From positions 1-10,488 of the forward strand of contig JAQVKR010000055.1 of the NCBI GenBank assembly GCA_028694565.1: a DNA stretch of 10,488 nucleotides, given 5' to 3'. The notes beneath the pieces are model-generated. The model was given only the letters and a program-made list of their open reading frames with translations. It searched no databases and was not told the DNA's origin. This document shows positions 1 through 6,711 of the stretch, piece after piece (positions within the stretch are counted from its first letter, which is position 1; each line of letters starts with the position of its first letter). The translations under genes and the position numbers were made by a program. The stretch comes from Gammaproteobacteria bacterium. Lineage in GTDB: Bacteria > Pseudomonadota > Gammaproteobacteria > DSM-26407.

Positions 1-1
1 C

Positions 2-853
<852 letters not shown>

Positions 854-862
854 ACCCGCACC

Positions 863-890
863 GGCGGCGGGGCCGCAAGGCCCCGCCGCC
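863..890 (+). terminator. Perfect GC hairpin after icd, terminator-like without a T tract
   Basis: A perfect 12-bp stem (863-874 GGCGGCGGGGCC with 879-890) closes a GCAA tetraloop of the stable GNRA class, 9 nt after the icd stop. No T run follows (ACGCCTCGAG), so it is not a canonical intrinsic terminator. It may act with Rho or simply protect the 3' end of the icd mRNA. Confidence 0.6.
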
Positions 891-997
891 ACGCCTCGAG
901 CCACGCCGCCGCCCGGGCAGGATCCGGGGCCCCGGGAACGCCTCTCCCAAAGTCGACTCGCCATGGCGGCCAAGTCGCCCCCGGCGCCCCGAGTCAT
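891..997. other. GC-rich intergenic stretch between icd and clpS
   Basis: No gene is seen here. It contains the palindromes GCCCGGGC (911-918) and CCGGGGCCCCGG (924-935). In Pseudomonas and some relatives a cspD gene lies between icd and clpS; no cold-shock ORF or RNP motif is found on either strand here. Confidence 0.5.
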
Positions 998-1026
998 CTG
1001 CCATACTGTTTATAACCACATATTTT
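998..1026 (+). promoter_or_regulatory. Candidate sigma-70 promoter for clpS-clpA
   Basis: CTGCCA (998-1003, 4/6 match to the -35 consensus) and TATTTT (1021-1026, 4/6 match to the -10) are separated by 17 bp. They sit in a sharp AT-rich island (about 1003-1037) within otherwise very GC-rich DNA. Transcription would start near 1033, giving a leader of about 120 nt. That leader has an 8-bp inverted repeat, CGCTGCCC (1042-1049) with GGGCAGCG (1094-1101). A second AT patch at 1080-1087 is an alternative. Confidence 0.4.
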
Positions 1027-1152
1027 TACTACTAATTCCCCCGCTGCCCGGGCACTTCAACTTGCTCGTGCATTTCTGGTCTAATAACTCGGAGGGCAGC
1101 GCCCGGAAGGGTGCGCATATCACTCCGGGAACGGATCGCAGACAGTGGAACG

Positions 1153-1473
1153 ATGAGCGACACCGACAAGCACCAGCACGACGACGGCCTGGCGACACAG
1201 GAGGCCAAGCCCAAGCTCAAGCGGCCGCCCAGATACAAGGTGGTGCTTCTGAACGACGATTTCACGCCCATGGAGTTCGTGGTGGACATCCTGCAGCAGT
1301 TCTTCAACATGGACCGGGAGACGGCCACCCGGGTCATGCTGCAGGTTCACACCCAGGGCAAGGGCGTGTGCGGCATCTACACCCGCGACATCGCCGAAAC
1401 CAAGGTGACGCAGGTGAACGATTATTCGCGCAGCCATCAGCACCCGCTGCTCTGCACCATGGAAGCGGCCTGA
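1153..1473 (+). CDS. clpS: ATP-dependent Clp protease adaptor ClpS
   Basis: ClpS recognises proteins with N-degron residues (Leu, Phe, Trp, Tyr) and delivers them to ClpA for unfolding and degradation by ClpP. The 106-residue product has the same length as E. coli ClpS, and its key residues fall at the same numbers: Asn34-Asp35-Asp36 and Met40 in [10 protein letters not shown], and His66 in [12 protein letters not shown], which together form the N-degron pocket. Residues 1-25 are a charged flexible tail, followed by the compact adaptor fold and the conserved C-terminal [10 protein letters not shown]. The ATG at 1153 is preferred to the GTG at 1111, which has no spaced ribosome-binding site and would add 14 unconserved residues. 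Even so, the Shine-Dalgarno upstream of 1153 is weak. clpA starts 24 nt downstream, so the pair is almost certainly co-transcribed. Confidence 0.97.
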   Translation: MSDTDKHQHDDGLATQEAKPKLKRPPRYKVVLLNDDFTPMEFVVDILQQFFNMDRETATRVMLQVHTQGKGVCGIYTRDIAETKVTQVNDYSRSHQHPLLCTMEAA

Positions 1474-1497
1474 GGCGCGCACGACGGGAGCGAGACC

Positions 1498-3750
1498 ATG
1501 CTCAGCCAGGAACTGGAGTTCACCCTCAACGCGGCCTTCCGGGAGGCCGCCCAGAAGCGCCACGAGTACATCACCGTGGAGCATCTGCTGCTGGCGCTGC
1601 TGGACAATCCCAGCGCCGCGGAGGTGCTGCGCGCCTGCGGCGCCAACCTGGATCGGCTGCGCCGGGAACTGATCCAGTTCGTCGAGGAGACCACCCCCGT
1701 CTTTCCCGCCAGCGCCGCGGAGGGCGAGACGCAGCCCACGCTCGGCTTCCAGCGGGTGCTGCAGCGGGCGGTCTTCCATATCCAGTCCAGCGGCAAGAAG
1801 GAAGTGACCGGCGCCAACCTGCTCGTGGCGCTGTTCAGCGAGCAGGAGTCCCACGCCGTCTACCTGCTCCGGGAGCAGGACATCAGCCGGCTGGACGTGC
1901 TCAACTACGTGGCCCACGGCATCTCCAAGATCGAGGAGGAGCAGCCGCTCGACCCCGAGTCGCTGCAGGAGGAGGAACAGGCCCAGGCCGTTCCGGGCAA
2001 GAGTCCGCTGGAGACCTATGCCACCAACCTCAACGAAAGCGCCCGCCGGGGCCTCATCGACCCGCTCATCGGCCGCGCCCGCGAGGTGGAGCGCACCATC
2101 CAGGTGTTGTGCCGGCGGCGCAAGAACAACCCGCTCTACGTCGGCGAGGCCGGGGTGGGCAAGACCGCCATCGCCGAAGGGCTCGCGCGGATGATCGTCG
2201 ACGATCAGGTGCCCGAGGTGCTGTCGGAGAGCACCATCTACGCCCTCGACCTGGGCGCGCTGCTGGCCGGCACCAAGTACCGGGGCGATTTCGAGAAGCG
2301 CCTCAAGGCGGTCCTGCACCAGCTCGAGAACGAACCCGGCTCGATCCTGTTCATCGACGAGATTCACACCATCATCGGCGCCGGCGCCGCCTCTGGCGGC
2401 GTCATGGACGCCTCCAACCTGATCAAGCCCATGCTCGCCTCGGGCCAGCTGAAGTGCATCGGGGCCACCACCTACCAGGAGTACCGGGGCATCTTCGAGA
2501 AGGATCGGGCCCTGGCGCGGCGGTTCCAGAAGATCGACATCACCGAGCCGTCGGTGGAGGAGACGGTGCAGATCCTGCGTGGCCTGAAGAGCCGGTTCGA
2601 GGAGCACCACCAGGTGAAGTACGCGCCGCGGGCCCTGCGCGCGGCGGTCGAACTGGCCGATCGCTACATCAATGATCGTCACCTGCCGGACAAGGCCATC
2701 GACGTCATCGACGAAGTGGGCGCCCGCCAGCGGCTGCTGCCCCCGTCACGGCGCCGGCGGACCATCACCGTGGGCGACGTGGAGCAGGTGGTGGCGGGCA
2801 TGGCGCGGATTCCGCCCAAGAACGTCTCCGCCTCGGACAAGGACGCCCTGCGCACCCTGGAGCGGGATCTCAAGCTCGCGGTGTTCGGCCAGGACGAGGC
2901 CATCGAGACTCTCGGCGCGGCCATCAAGATGTCCCGCGCCGGGCTGGGGAACCCGGACAAGCCCATCGGATCGTTCCTGTTCGCCGGCCCCACCGGCGTG
3001 GGCAAGACCGAGGTGACGCGGCAGCTGGCCCGGATCATGGGCATCGAGCTCATCCGCTTCGACATGTCCGAGTACATGGAGCGGCACACCGTCTCCCGCC
3101 TCATCGGCGCGCCCCCCGGCTACGTCGGCTACGACCAGGGCGGACTGCTCACCGAGGCCATCACCAAGCATCCCCACGCGGTGCTGCTGCTGGACGAGGT
3201 GGAGAAGGCCCACCCGGACGTGTTCAACCTGCTGCTGCAGGTGATGGACCACGGCACCCTGACGGACAACAATGGCCGCCAGGCCGACTTCCGCAACGTG
3301 GTCCTGGTGATGACCACCAACGCCGGGGCGGAGCTGGCCGCGCGCCCTTCCATCGGCTTCACCCGCCAGGACCACAGCAGCGACGCGATGGAGGTGATCC
3401 GCCGCAGCTTCACGCCGGAGTTCCGCAATCGGCTCGACGCCGTCATTCAGTTCAAGTCCCTGTCCCCGGTGGTCATCGCCCATGTGGTGGACAAGTTCAT
3501 CTCCGAGCTGGAGCTGCAGCTGGAGGAGAAGGGGGTGTCGCTGGAGGTGGACGAGAGCGCCCGGGAATGGCTGGCGGAGCACGGCCACGACGCGCAGATG
3601 GGCGCCCGCCCGATGGCGCGCCTCATCCAGGAGCGGATCAAGCGGCCGCTGGCCGAGGAGCTGCTGTTCGGCAAGCTCGCCCACGGCGGACGTGTGAACG
3701 TGACGGCGCACGGCGACGAGCTGGAGTTCGAGATCGAGGCGAAGAGCTGA
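1498..3750 (+). CDS. clpA: ATP-dependent Clp protease ATP-binding subunit ClpA
   Basis: ClpA is the hexameric AAA+ unfoldase that threads substrates into the ClpP peptidase. The product has 750 residues (E. coli 758). The N-domain (about 1-145) docks ClpS. AAA-1 carries Walker A GEAGVGKT (216-223), pore-loop KYRG (260-263), Walker B ILFIDE (283-288) and arginine fingers Arg341-Arg342. AAA-2 carries Walker A GPTGVGKT (497-504), pore-loop GYVG (541-544), Walker B VLLLDE (562-567) and sensor-2 GARP (702-705). The ClpP-docking tripeptide is IGF at 619-621. The long coiled-coil middle domain of ClpB is absent, and the start MLSQELE matches E. coli MLNQELE, so this is ClpA and not ClpB or ClpC. A GGGAG Shine-Dalgarno lies at 1486-1490. 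ClpP is not encoded in the window. Confidence 0.99.
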   Translation: MLSQELEFTLNAAFREAAQKRHEYITVEHLLLALLDNPSAAEVLRACGANLDRLRRELIQFVEETTPVFPASAAEGETQPTLGFQRVLQRAVFHIQSSGKKEVTGANLLVALFSEQESHAVYLLREQDISRLDVLNYVAHGISKIEEEQPLDPESLQEEEQAQAVPGKSPLETYATNLNESARRGLIDPLIGRAREVERTIQVLCRRRKNNPLYVGEAGVGKTAIAEGLARMIVDDQVPEVLSESTIYALDLGALLAGTKYRGDFEKRLKAVLHQLENEPGSILFIDEIHTIIGAGAASGGVMDASNLIKPMLASGQLKCIGATTYQEYRGIFEKDRALARRFQKIDITEPSVEETVQILRGLKSRFEEHHQVKYAPRALRAAVELADRYINDRHLPDKAIDVIDEVGARQRLLPPSRRRRTITVGDVEQVVAGMARIPPKNVSASDKDALRTLERDLKLAVFGQDEAIETLGAAIKMSRAGLGNPDKPIGSFLFAGPTGVGKTEVTRQLARIMGIELIRFDMSEYMERHTVSRLIGAPPGYVGYDQGGLLTEAITKHPHAVLLLDEVEKAHPDVFNLLLQVMDHGTLTDNNGRQADFRNVVLVMTTNAGAELAARPSIGFTRQDHSSDAMEVIRRSFTPEFRNRLDAVIQFKSLSPVVIAHVVDKFISELELQLEEKGVSLEVDESAREWLAEHGHDAQMGARPMARLIQERIKRPLAEELLFGKLAHGGRVNVTAHGDELEFEIEAKS

Positions 3751-3790
3751 GAGTCCGCAGGGGTTCGCCTCCCGGCGATCCTCGGGGAGG

Positions 3791-3806
3791 GCGCGCCCCG
3801 GCGCGC
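3791..3806 (+). terminator. Weak hairpin downstream of clpA
   Basis: Arms GCGCGCC (3791-3797) and GGCGCGC (3800-3806) are perfectly complementary, though the 2-nt gap means some pairs must open to form a loop. A second weak stem, CCTCCC with GGGAGG, lies just upstream. No T tract follows. It may mark the end of the clpS-clpA transcript, but the support is thin. Confidence 0.25.
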
Positions 3807-3999
3807 TGACCGCGGGCCCGATTCCCGTCGCATGAAGCCTCCGCCGCCCGCCAGGGCGCCGTGCTCGATGCGGGTGGGGCCGACCCCGGCTGCGGGCGGG
3901 CGCCGGCGCGTTCCGCGGGCCCCGCTGGACAGGATCCGGGCCGGCGGTGTTCAGGACGGGGACGGCGGCGTGGCCGGCGGCTGCGCGGCGGGGGGAGCC
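3807..3999. other. GC-rich convergent spacer between clpA and infA
   Basis: Transcripts from clpA (plus) and infA (minus) converge here. The stretch is very GC-rich with short self-complementary runs, such as GGGG-ccga-CCCC near 3875-3890. I see no T-tailed hairpin, tRNA or coding signal. The open frame crossing it lacks any family resemblance and reads antisense through infA. Confidence 0.5.
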
Positions 4000-4218
4000 T
4001 CAGCGGGTACGGAAGGTGATGCGGCCCTTGGAAAGGTCGTAGGGCGTGAGCTGAACGGTGACCTTGTCACCGGTCAGGATGCGGATGTAGTGCTTGCGCA
4101 TCTTGCCGGAAATGTGGGCCGTGACGATGTGGCCATTTTCCAGCTCGACCCGGAACATGGTGTTGGGCAGGGTCTCGATGACCGTGCCTTCCATCTCGAT
4201 ATGGTCTTCCTTCGCCAT
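4000..4218 (-). CDS. infA: Translation initiation factor IF-1
   Basis: IF-1 binds the ribosomal A site on the 30S subunit and assists IF-2 and IF-3 in initiator tRNA selection. The 72-residue product has the standard bacterial length and is a single S1-like OB fold. Family hallmarks are [13 protein letters not shown] at the N-terminus, [14 protein letters not shown] in the middle, and [18 protein letters not shown] near the end. The ATG at 4218-4216 is preceded by GGGAGG (minus strand, 4230-4235) at 11 nt, which settles the start. It is convergent with clpA and divergent from the small gene at 4449. In many gammaproteobacteria infA sits next to clpA, so the context is ordinary. Nothing is unusual in the protein. 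Confidence 0.98.
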   Translation of the reverse strand: MAKEDHIEMEGTVIETLPNTMFRVELENGHIVTAHISGKMRKHYIRILTGDKVTVQLTPYDLSKGRITFRTR

Positions 4219-4328
4219 GCAGTGAGCGACCTCCCGCTTCGTTCATGACCAGATGTTGCATCGATGATGCGCGCCGACTTAAGCCGCTTATCATGCACCA
4301 AAATGCCGGATTTCGCAAAGTATCCTAC

Positions 4329-4356
4329 CCGCTCGGGGGCCGGTGCCCCCGAGCGG
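4329..4356. repeat. Perfect 12-bp GC stem-loop between divergent infA and the 4449 gene
   Basis: CCGCTCGGGGGC (4329-4340) and GCCCCCGAGCGG (4345-4356) are exact inverted copies around CGGT. The structure lies in the divergent spacer, not at a gene end, and has no T tract on either side. It could be an operator-like palindrome, a barrier between divergent promoters, or a remnant terminator. An AT-richer stretch (about 4277-4328) between it and infA probably holds the infA promoter, but no clear -35/-10 pair was found. Confidence 0.6.
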
Positions 4357-4389
4357 CGGTGGCGCCGATACGCGGCGGACCATCCGGGT

Positions 4390-4395
4390 TACACT
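4390..4395 (+). promoter_or_regulatory. Possible -10 box for the 4449 gene
   Basis: TACACT (4/6 match to TATAAT) in the context GGGTTACACT lies 53 nt before the ATG. No convincing -35 is found at 16-18 bp upstream. If used, transcription would start near 4402 and place the 4411-4429 hairpin at the very 5' end of the mRNA. Confidence 0.25.
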
Positions 4396-4410
4396 GGCGC
4401 CACAATCCCG

Positions 4411-4429
4411 GCGGGGCCGAGAGCCCCGC
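4411..4429 (+). promoter_or_regulatory. Leader hairpin just upstream of a strong ribosome-binding site
   Basis: GCGGGGC (4411-4417) pairs with GCCCCGC (4423-4429) around a CGAGA loop, ending 8 nt before the AGGAGA Shine-Dalgarno (4438-4443). The site itself stays unpaired, so the hairpin is more likely to stabilise the mRNA 5' end or be a protein-binding site than to block translation. Confidence 0.4.
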
Positions 4430-4448
4430 GCCATGACAGGAGAGAAGC

Positions 4449-4745
4449 ATGAGTGAGGAGCTCACCCAGGAACAGCGCATCATGCGCATGATGCGCAAGG
4501 TGCTGGCCAGCGTCATCCGCGACACCACGCCGCAGCCCGGCATGCGCCACACCCTTTCCGAGGCCACCCTGGAGGGGGTCCGGGACTGTCTCAGCCTCAT
4601 CGCCGCGCGCGAGGCGGAACTGGCCGCGGCCCTGGGGCTGGAGCGCAACGAGCGTCCCCACTACGTGGACGAGAAGCCGGCCGACGCCACGGTGGTGCGG
4701 ATCAGCCCGGCATCCCTGCGCAAGCGCGGCGAGAACACCGACTAG
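4449..4745 (+). CDS. Small conserved-looking protein of unknown function
   Basis: The 98-residue product is not assigned to a family I can name with confidence. It is a real gene on sequence grounds: AGGAGA at 4438-4443 with ideal spacing to the ATG, strong third-position GC, and a structured composition. Residues 1-25 (MSEELTQEQRIMRMMRKVLA) and 36-63 look like amphipathic helices, separated by a proline-containing link TPQPGMRHTL. The tail, from residue 64 (ERNERPHYVDEKP), is charged and probably flexible. There is no signal peptide, membrane segment or Cys cluster (only Cys47), so a small cytoplasmic helical protein or adaptor is likely. It faces away from infA. Its TAG stop (4743-4745) overlaps the left arm of an inverted-repeat element, so its 3' end may have been altered by insertion. 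Confidence 0.8.
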   Translation: MSEELTQEQRIMRMMRKVLASVIRDTTPQPGMRHTLSEATLEGVRDCLSLIAAREAELAAALGLERNERPHYVDEKPADATVVRISPASLRKRGENTD

Positions 4746-4832
4746 TGTACTGCGTCACTCTTGGAGGTGCTTTCGGGGGGCTCCCTGCGGGCGAGCCGCT
4801 GAATGTGCCCTCATAGAGTGGCGCAGTACACT
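4744..4832. repeat. 89-bp MITE-like inverted-repeat element (element A)
   Basis: Arms AGTGTACTGCGTCACTCT (4744-4761) and AGAGTGGCGCAGTACACT (4815-4832) are inverted copies matching at 17 of 18 positions; the single T/C difference would be a G-U pair in RNA. The inner ends read TGTACTG...CAGTACA, like the TG...CA tips of IS3-family insertion sequences. That likeness is weak and from memory. The 53-bp core has no ORF. No target duplication is seen at the arm tips. The left arm overlaps the stop codon of the preceding gene, so it could also serve as that gene's 3' hairpin. Confidence 0.6.
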
Positions 4833-4998
4833 GGCAGCCTGTCGGACTTGGGCGATCGTAGCGAGCCGAGTGGGAGACCGAGGACGGATGGAGTCGATTT
4901 TGAGGCGCATAGTGGGTCCATGTAGCGAAAAATCGGTCTCATATGGACCGCTGTCCCGCCGGCGCGGTCGATCAGCCTCGAGTCCGACAGGCTGCTGG
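4831..4998. mobile_element. 160-bp MITE-like element with 14-bp TIRs and a 4-bp flanking duplication (element B)
   Basis: Terminal inverted repeats CAGCCTGTCGGACT (4835-4848) and AGTCCGACAGGCTG (4981-4994) are exact. CTGG flanks the element on both sides (4831-4834 and 4995-4998), as expected of a target-site duplication. The sub-terminal sequence is also partly mirrored (GGGCGATCG on the left, CGATCAGCC on the right). The core has its own hairpin, GGTCCAT (4915-4921) with ATGGACC (4943-4949), and no transposase. It is therefore a non-autonomous element or solo ends that would need a transposase supplied elsewhere. It lies directly against element A and ends 22 nt before the next gene's start. 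Confidence 0.65.
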
Positions 4999-5016
4999 CA
5001 CTGAGCGCCCGCGCCG

Positions 5017-5418
5017 GTGGAGAACAGCGGCGCCTATCGGTTGTTTCTGGAACTCCGCTCCCCGGCCCGCATCCGGGCCGGCGCCCTGGGTGACTGGGAT
5101 CTGGCACCGGGCTGCTATGTATACGTGGGCAGTGCGCGGCGCAATCTGGCCCAACGGGTGGCGCGGCACCGCAGACTGGCCGAGTCGGGGGAGGGCCGGT
5201 ATCACTGGCATGTCGACGCGCTGCTGATGCATCGGGGTTTCCGCCTGGAGCGGGTGGAGATCCGCCCGGGCGCCGACGAGCACGAGCTGCTGCGCGAAAC
5301 CCTCGTCCACCCGGCGGCGCAGGTGCCTGTGCCCGGCTTCGGCGCCAGCGATTGCCGCATCGGCTGCCCGGCCCACCTGGTCTACTTCCCGCCCGGATCC
5401 CGCAAGCCTCCCGCATGA
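5017..5418 (+). CDS. GIY-YIG-like DUF123 family protein
   Basis: This is a small protein of the DUF123 family (PF01986), a distant branch of the GIY-YIG nuclease fold; a DNA-cleaving or repair role is inferred and not shown. The 133-residue length is normal. Family marks are G5-A-Y7 with YVYVGSA (34-40), a GIY...YIG variant; Arg-rich LAQRVARH (44-51); HWHVD (63-67); a possible catalytic Glu near 90-94; and the C-terminal VPGFGASDC (104-113) followed by HLVYFP. The GTG at 5017 is the only sensible start, because an in-frame TGA sits at 5002 and the conserved domain begins at residue 5. There is no Shine-Dalgarno upstream. Element B ends just before the gene, so its native promoter and ribosome-binding site may have been displaced. 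The gene is flanked by repeats on both sides. Confidence 0.8.
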   Translation: MENSGAYRLFLELRSPARIRAGALGDWDLAPGCYVYVGSARRNLAQRVARHRRLAESGEGRYHWHVDALLMHRGFRLERVEIRPGADEHELLRETLVHPAAQVPVPGFGASDCRIGCPAHLVYFPPGSRKPPA

Positions 5419-5482
5419 AGCGCTGACACACGGTTCAACTGCAGACTGCCGGTGCATGTAGATTCGTGGCAGCCTACTCGTT
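5419..5482. other. Short spacer after the DUF123 gene
   Basis: No gene is seen here. There is only a weak CTGCC...GGCAG complementarity (about 5447-5472), and no terminator with a T tract. Confidence 0.4.
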
Positions 5483-5613
5483 CACCACGGAGACACGGAG
5501 CTCACGGAGAAAAACCATGGATGGATATCGTTCTGTTCGTCTCATGAACCCGATCTGAAGGGTCGGTGATGGCAAACGTCACAACCCTGCCTGTTCTCCG
5601 TGTCTCCGTGGTG
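5483..5613. repeat. 131-bp MITE-like inverted-repeat element built from ACGGAG units (element C)
   Basis: CACCACGGAGACACGGAG (5483-5500) and its exact inverse CTCCGTGTCTCCGTGGTG (5596-5613) bound a 95-bp core without an ORF. The left side has three ACGGAG units (5487, 5495, 5504) and the right has two CTCCGT units (5596, 5604), so each arm is itself a short tandem repeat. I recall similar CCACGGAGACACGGAG arms as dispersed repeats in many environmental bacterial genomes. No clear target duplication is seen. Confidence 0.65.
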
Positions 5614-5686
5614 GATGGTTGTATTTATCTTTTGAAACAGCCGCTTGATTGGGCGTATAGGATGGTTTCCGAGCTGGTCTGACGGG

Positions 5687-5716
5687 CTGGAATTGGCCGG
5701 GCGGGCTCCCTATAAT
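5687..5716 (+). promoter_or_regulatory. Strong sigma-70-type promoter for the dsrE-hpt-mtiP operon
   Basis: A perfect consensus TATAAT lies at 5711-5716. The best -35 options are TGGAAT (5688-5693, 17-bp spacing) or CTGGAA (5687-5692, 18-bp), each only 3/6. Transcription would begin near 5723, giving a leader of about 60 nt before the ATG at 5784. Because the -10 covers the ATG at 5715, that upstream in-frame ATG cannot be the translation start. Confidence 0.65.
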
Positions 5717-5728
5717 GCCCCTTCCGTC

Positions 5729-5776
5729 CTCCGGGCCGGCACCGACGACTGCGCTCATCCCTCAACACGTCCGGAG
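5729..5776 (+). promoter_or_regulatory. Leader helix that could hide the dsrE ribosome-binding site
   Basis: CTCCGGGC (5729-5736), just after the predicted transcription start, can pair over 8 bp including one G-U with GTCCGGAG (5769-5776). The second strand contains GGAG (5773-5776), the Shine-Dalgarno for the ATG at 5784 (7-nt spacing). It could act as a simple on/off translational switch. The 32-nt loop and short helix make this tentative. Confidence 0.3.
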
Positions 5777-5783
5777 TATGCGG

Positions 5784-6152
5784 ATGGCTAGCAAGCTGCT
5801 GGTGGTACTGGTCAATACCGATCCTTCCCGACCCGCCGAGGCGGGTGCGCCGTTCTTTCTCGCCACCGTCGCCGCGGCCATGGAGTACACCGTCGAGGTG
5901 GCCTTCAGCGGCGGCTCCGCCGCTCTCGCCCAGCGTGGCGTGGCCGAGCGGATGTTCATCCGCGAGGACAGCGGCAAGTCGGTCTACGATTTCATCCGCG
6001 ACGCCCACCGCGCCGGCGTCCGGTTCAAGGTCTGCAATCCCGCCGTGGAGCTGTTCAACGACGAGCTCATTCCCGAAATCGACGAAACGGTCGGCGGCGC
6101 CTACCTCATCAGCGAGGCCATGGATGACGACACGGTCACCTTCACCTTCTGA
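5784..6152 (+). CDS. DsrE/peroxiredoxin-like fold small protein
   Basis: The 122-residue cytoplasmic protein belongs to the DsrE-like group, whose relatives (DsrE, TusD) carry persulfide sulfur on a cysteine during sulfur transfer. The order fits the fold: an N-terminal beta strand KLLVVLVNTDP, a helix APFFLATVAAAME, a second strand TVEVAFSGG, then VRFKVCNPAVEL with the only cysteine, Cys84, where DsrE proteins hold their active cysteine. The C-terminal ELIPEIDETVGGAYLISEAMDDD is strongly family-like. The ATG at 5784 is chosen because GGAG lies 7 nt upstream; the ATG at 5778 is only 1 nt from it, and the ATG at 5715 is inside the promoter. It is the first gene of an apparent operon and overlaps the likely start of hpt by 29 nt. 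Its substrate is unknown. Confidence 0.85.
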   Translation: MASKLLVVLVNTDPSRPAEAGAPFFLATVAAAMEYTVEVAFSGGSAALAQRGVAERMFIREDSGKSVYDFIRDAHRAGVRFKVCNPAVELFNDELIPEIDETVGGAYLISEAMDDDTVTFTF

Positions 6153-6711
6153 GCGTGGCACGGGTCCCGCCCCCGGGGAGATCCGGCGGGTGCGGTCCGA
6201 GGCCGAGTGCCTCCACGACCGCGCGGCGGTGGAGGCGGCGCTGGATCGCATGGCCGCGGAGATCACCCGGCAGCTCGCCGGGGCCGATCCGCTGGTCATC
6301 TGCGTCCTGCACGGGGGGATGCCGGCCATGGGCGGATTGCTGAGCCGGCTCGATTTTCCCCTCCAGGTCGATTACCTCCACGCCACCCGCTACCGCGGCG
6401 CCACCCGCGGCGGCGAGCTGCACTGGCGCGTGCGGCCGGAACACAGCCTGGCCGGGCGCGTGGTGCTGGTGGTGGATGACATTCTCGACCAAGGGCTGAC
6501 GCTGGCGGCGCTGAAGGATTATTGCCGCGAGGCCGGTGCGGCCGCCGTCCATGCCGCGGTGCTGGTTCGCAAGGAGCTGCCGGACCCGCCGGCCACGGAG
6601 GCGGATTTCATCGGCCTGACGGTGGGGGATCGCTACGTGTTCGGCTACGGCATGGACTACAAGGACTACCTGCGCAACGCGCCCGGCATCTTCGCGGTGA
6701 AAGCGCTATGA
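6124..6711 (+). CDS. hpt: Hypoxanthine (guanine) phosphoribosyltransferase
   Basis: This purine-salvage enzyme makes IMP (and possibly GMP) from hypoxanthine (guanine) and PRPP. From the ATG at 6124 it has 195 residues. The PRPP signature VVLVVDDILDQGLTL is at 113-127, the pyrophosphate-loop region VLHGGMP at 61-67, a purine-side lysine near 150 (LVRKE), and the C-terminal DRYVFGYGMDYKDYLRNAPGI is typical of the Pseudomonas-type enzyme. Start choice: ATG 6124 has GAGG (6114-6117) upstream and keeps the segment IRRV, which relatives seem to share. GTG 6190 has GGGGAG (6175-6180) but would delete it. The first option overlaps the DsrE-like gene by 29 nt. The stop overlaps the next start in an ATGA arrangement, which implies translational coupling. 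Confidence 0.93.
   Translation: MTTRSPSPSERGTGPAPGEIRRVRSEAECLHDRAAVEAALDRMAAEITRQLAGADPLVICVLHGGMPAMGGLLSRLDFPLQVDYLHATRYRGATRGGELHWRVRPEHSLAGRVVLVVDDILDQGLTLAALKDYCREAGAAAVHAAVLVRKELPDPPATEADFIGLTVGDRYVFGYGMDYKDYLRNAPGIFAVKAL

Noticed and set aside
963..2675. Long plus-strand frame (570 codons) overlapping clpS and clpA in another frame
   Set aside because: The Arg/Gly/Pro/Ala-rich translation is typical of a shifted GC-rich gene; clpS and clpA explain the same DNA.
1120..2682. Long open frame on the minus strand opposite clpS-clpA (520 codons)
   Set aside because: It is antisense to the well-conserved clpA in a very GC-rich region, with low-complexity Gly/Leu/Ala/Val composition, no family resemblance and no ribosome-binding site. 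It is a GC shadow.
3832..4248. Plus-strand frame across the clpA-infA spacer and infA
   Set aside because: Its second half is antisense to infA and the first half has no coding character or start signals.
4811..5431. Minus-strand frame through element B and the DUF123 gene
   Set aside because: It is antisense to a recognised family gene. The part within element B shows no transposase motif.
5715..5783. Upstream extension of the DsrE-like protein from the ATG at 5715
   Set aside because: That ATG lies inside the consensus TATAAT box, the added residues are Pro/Ser-rich, and the family fold begins at the ATG at 5784 with a proper ribosome-binding site.
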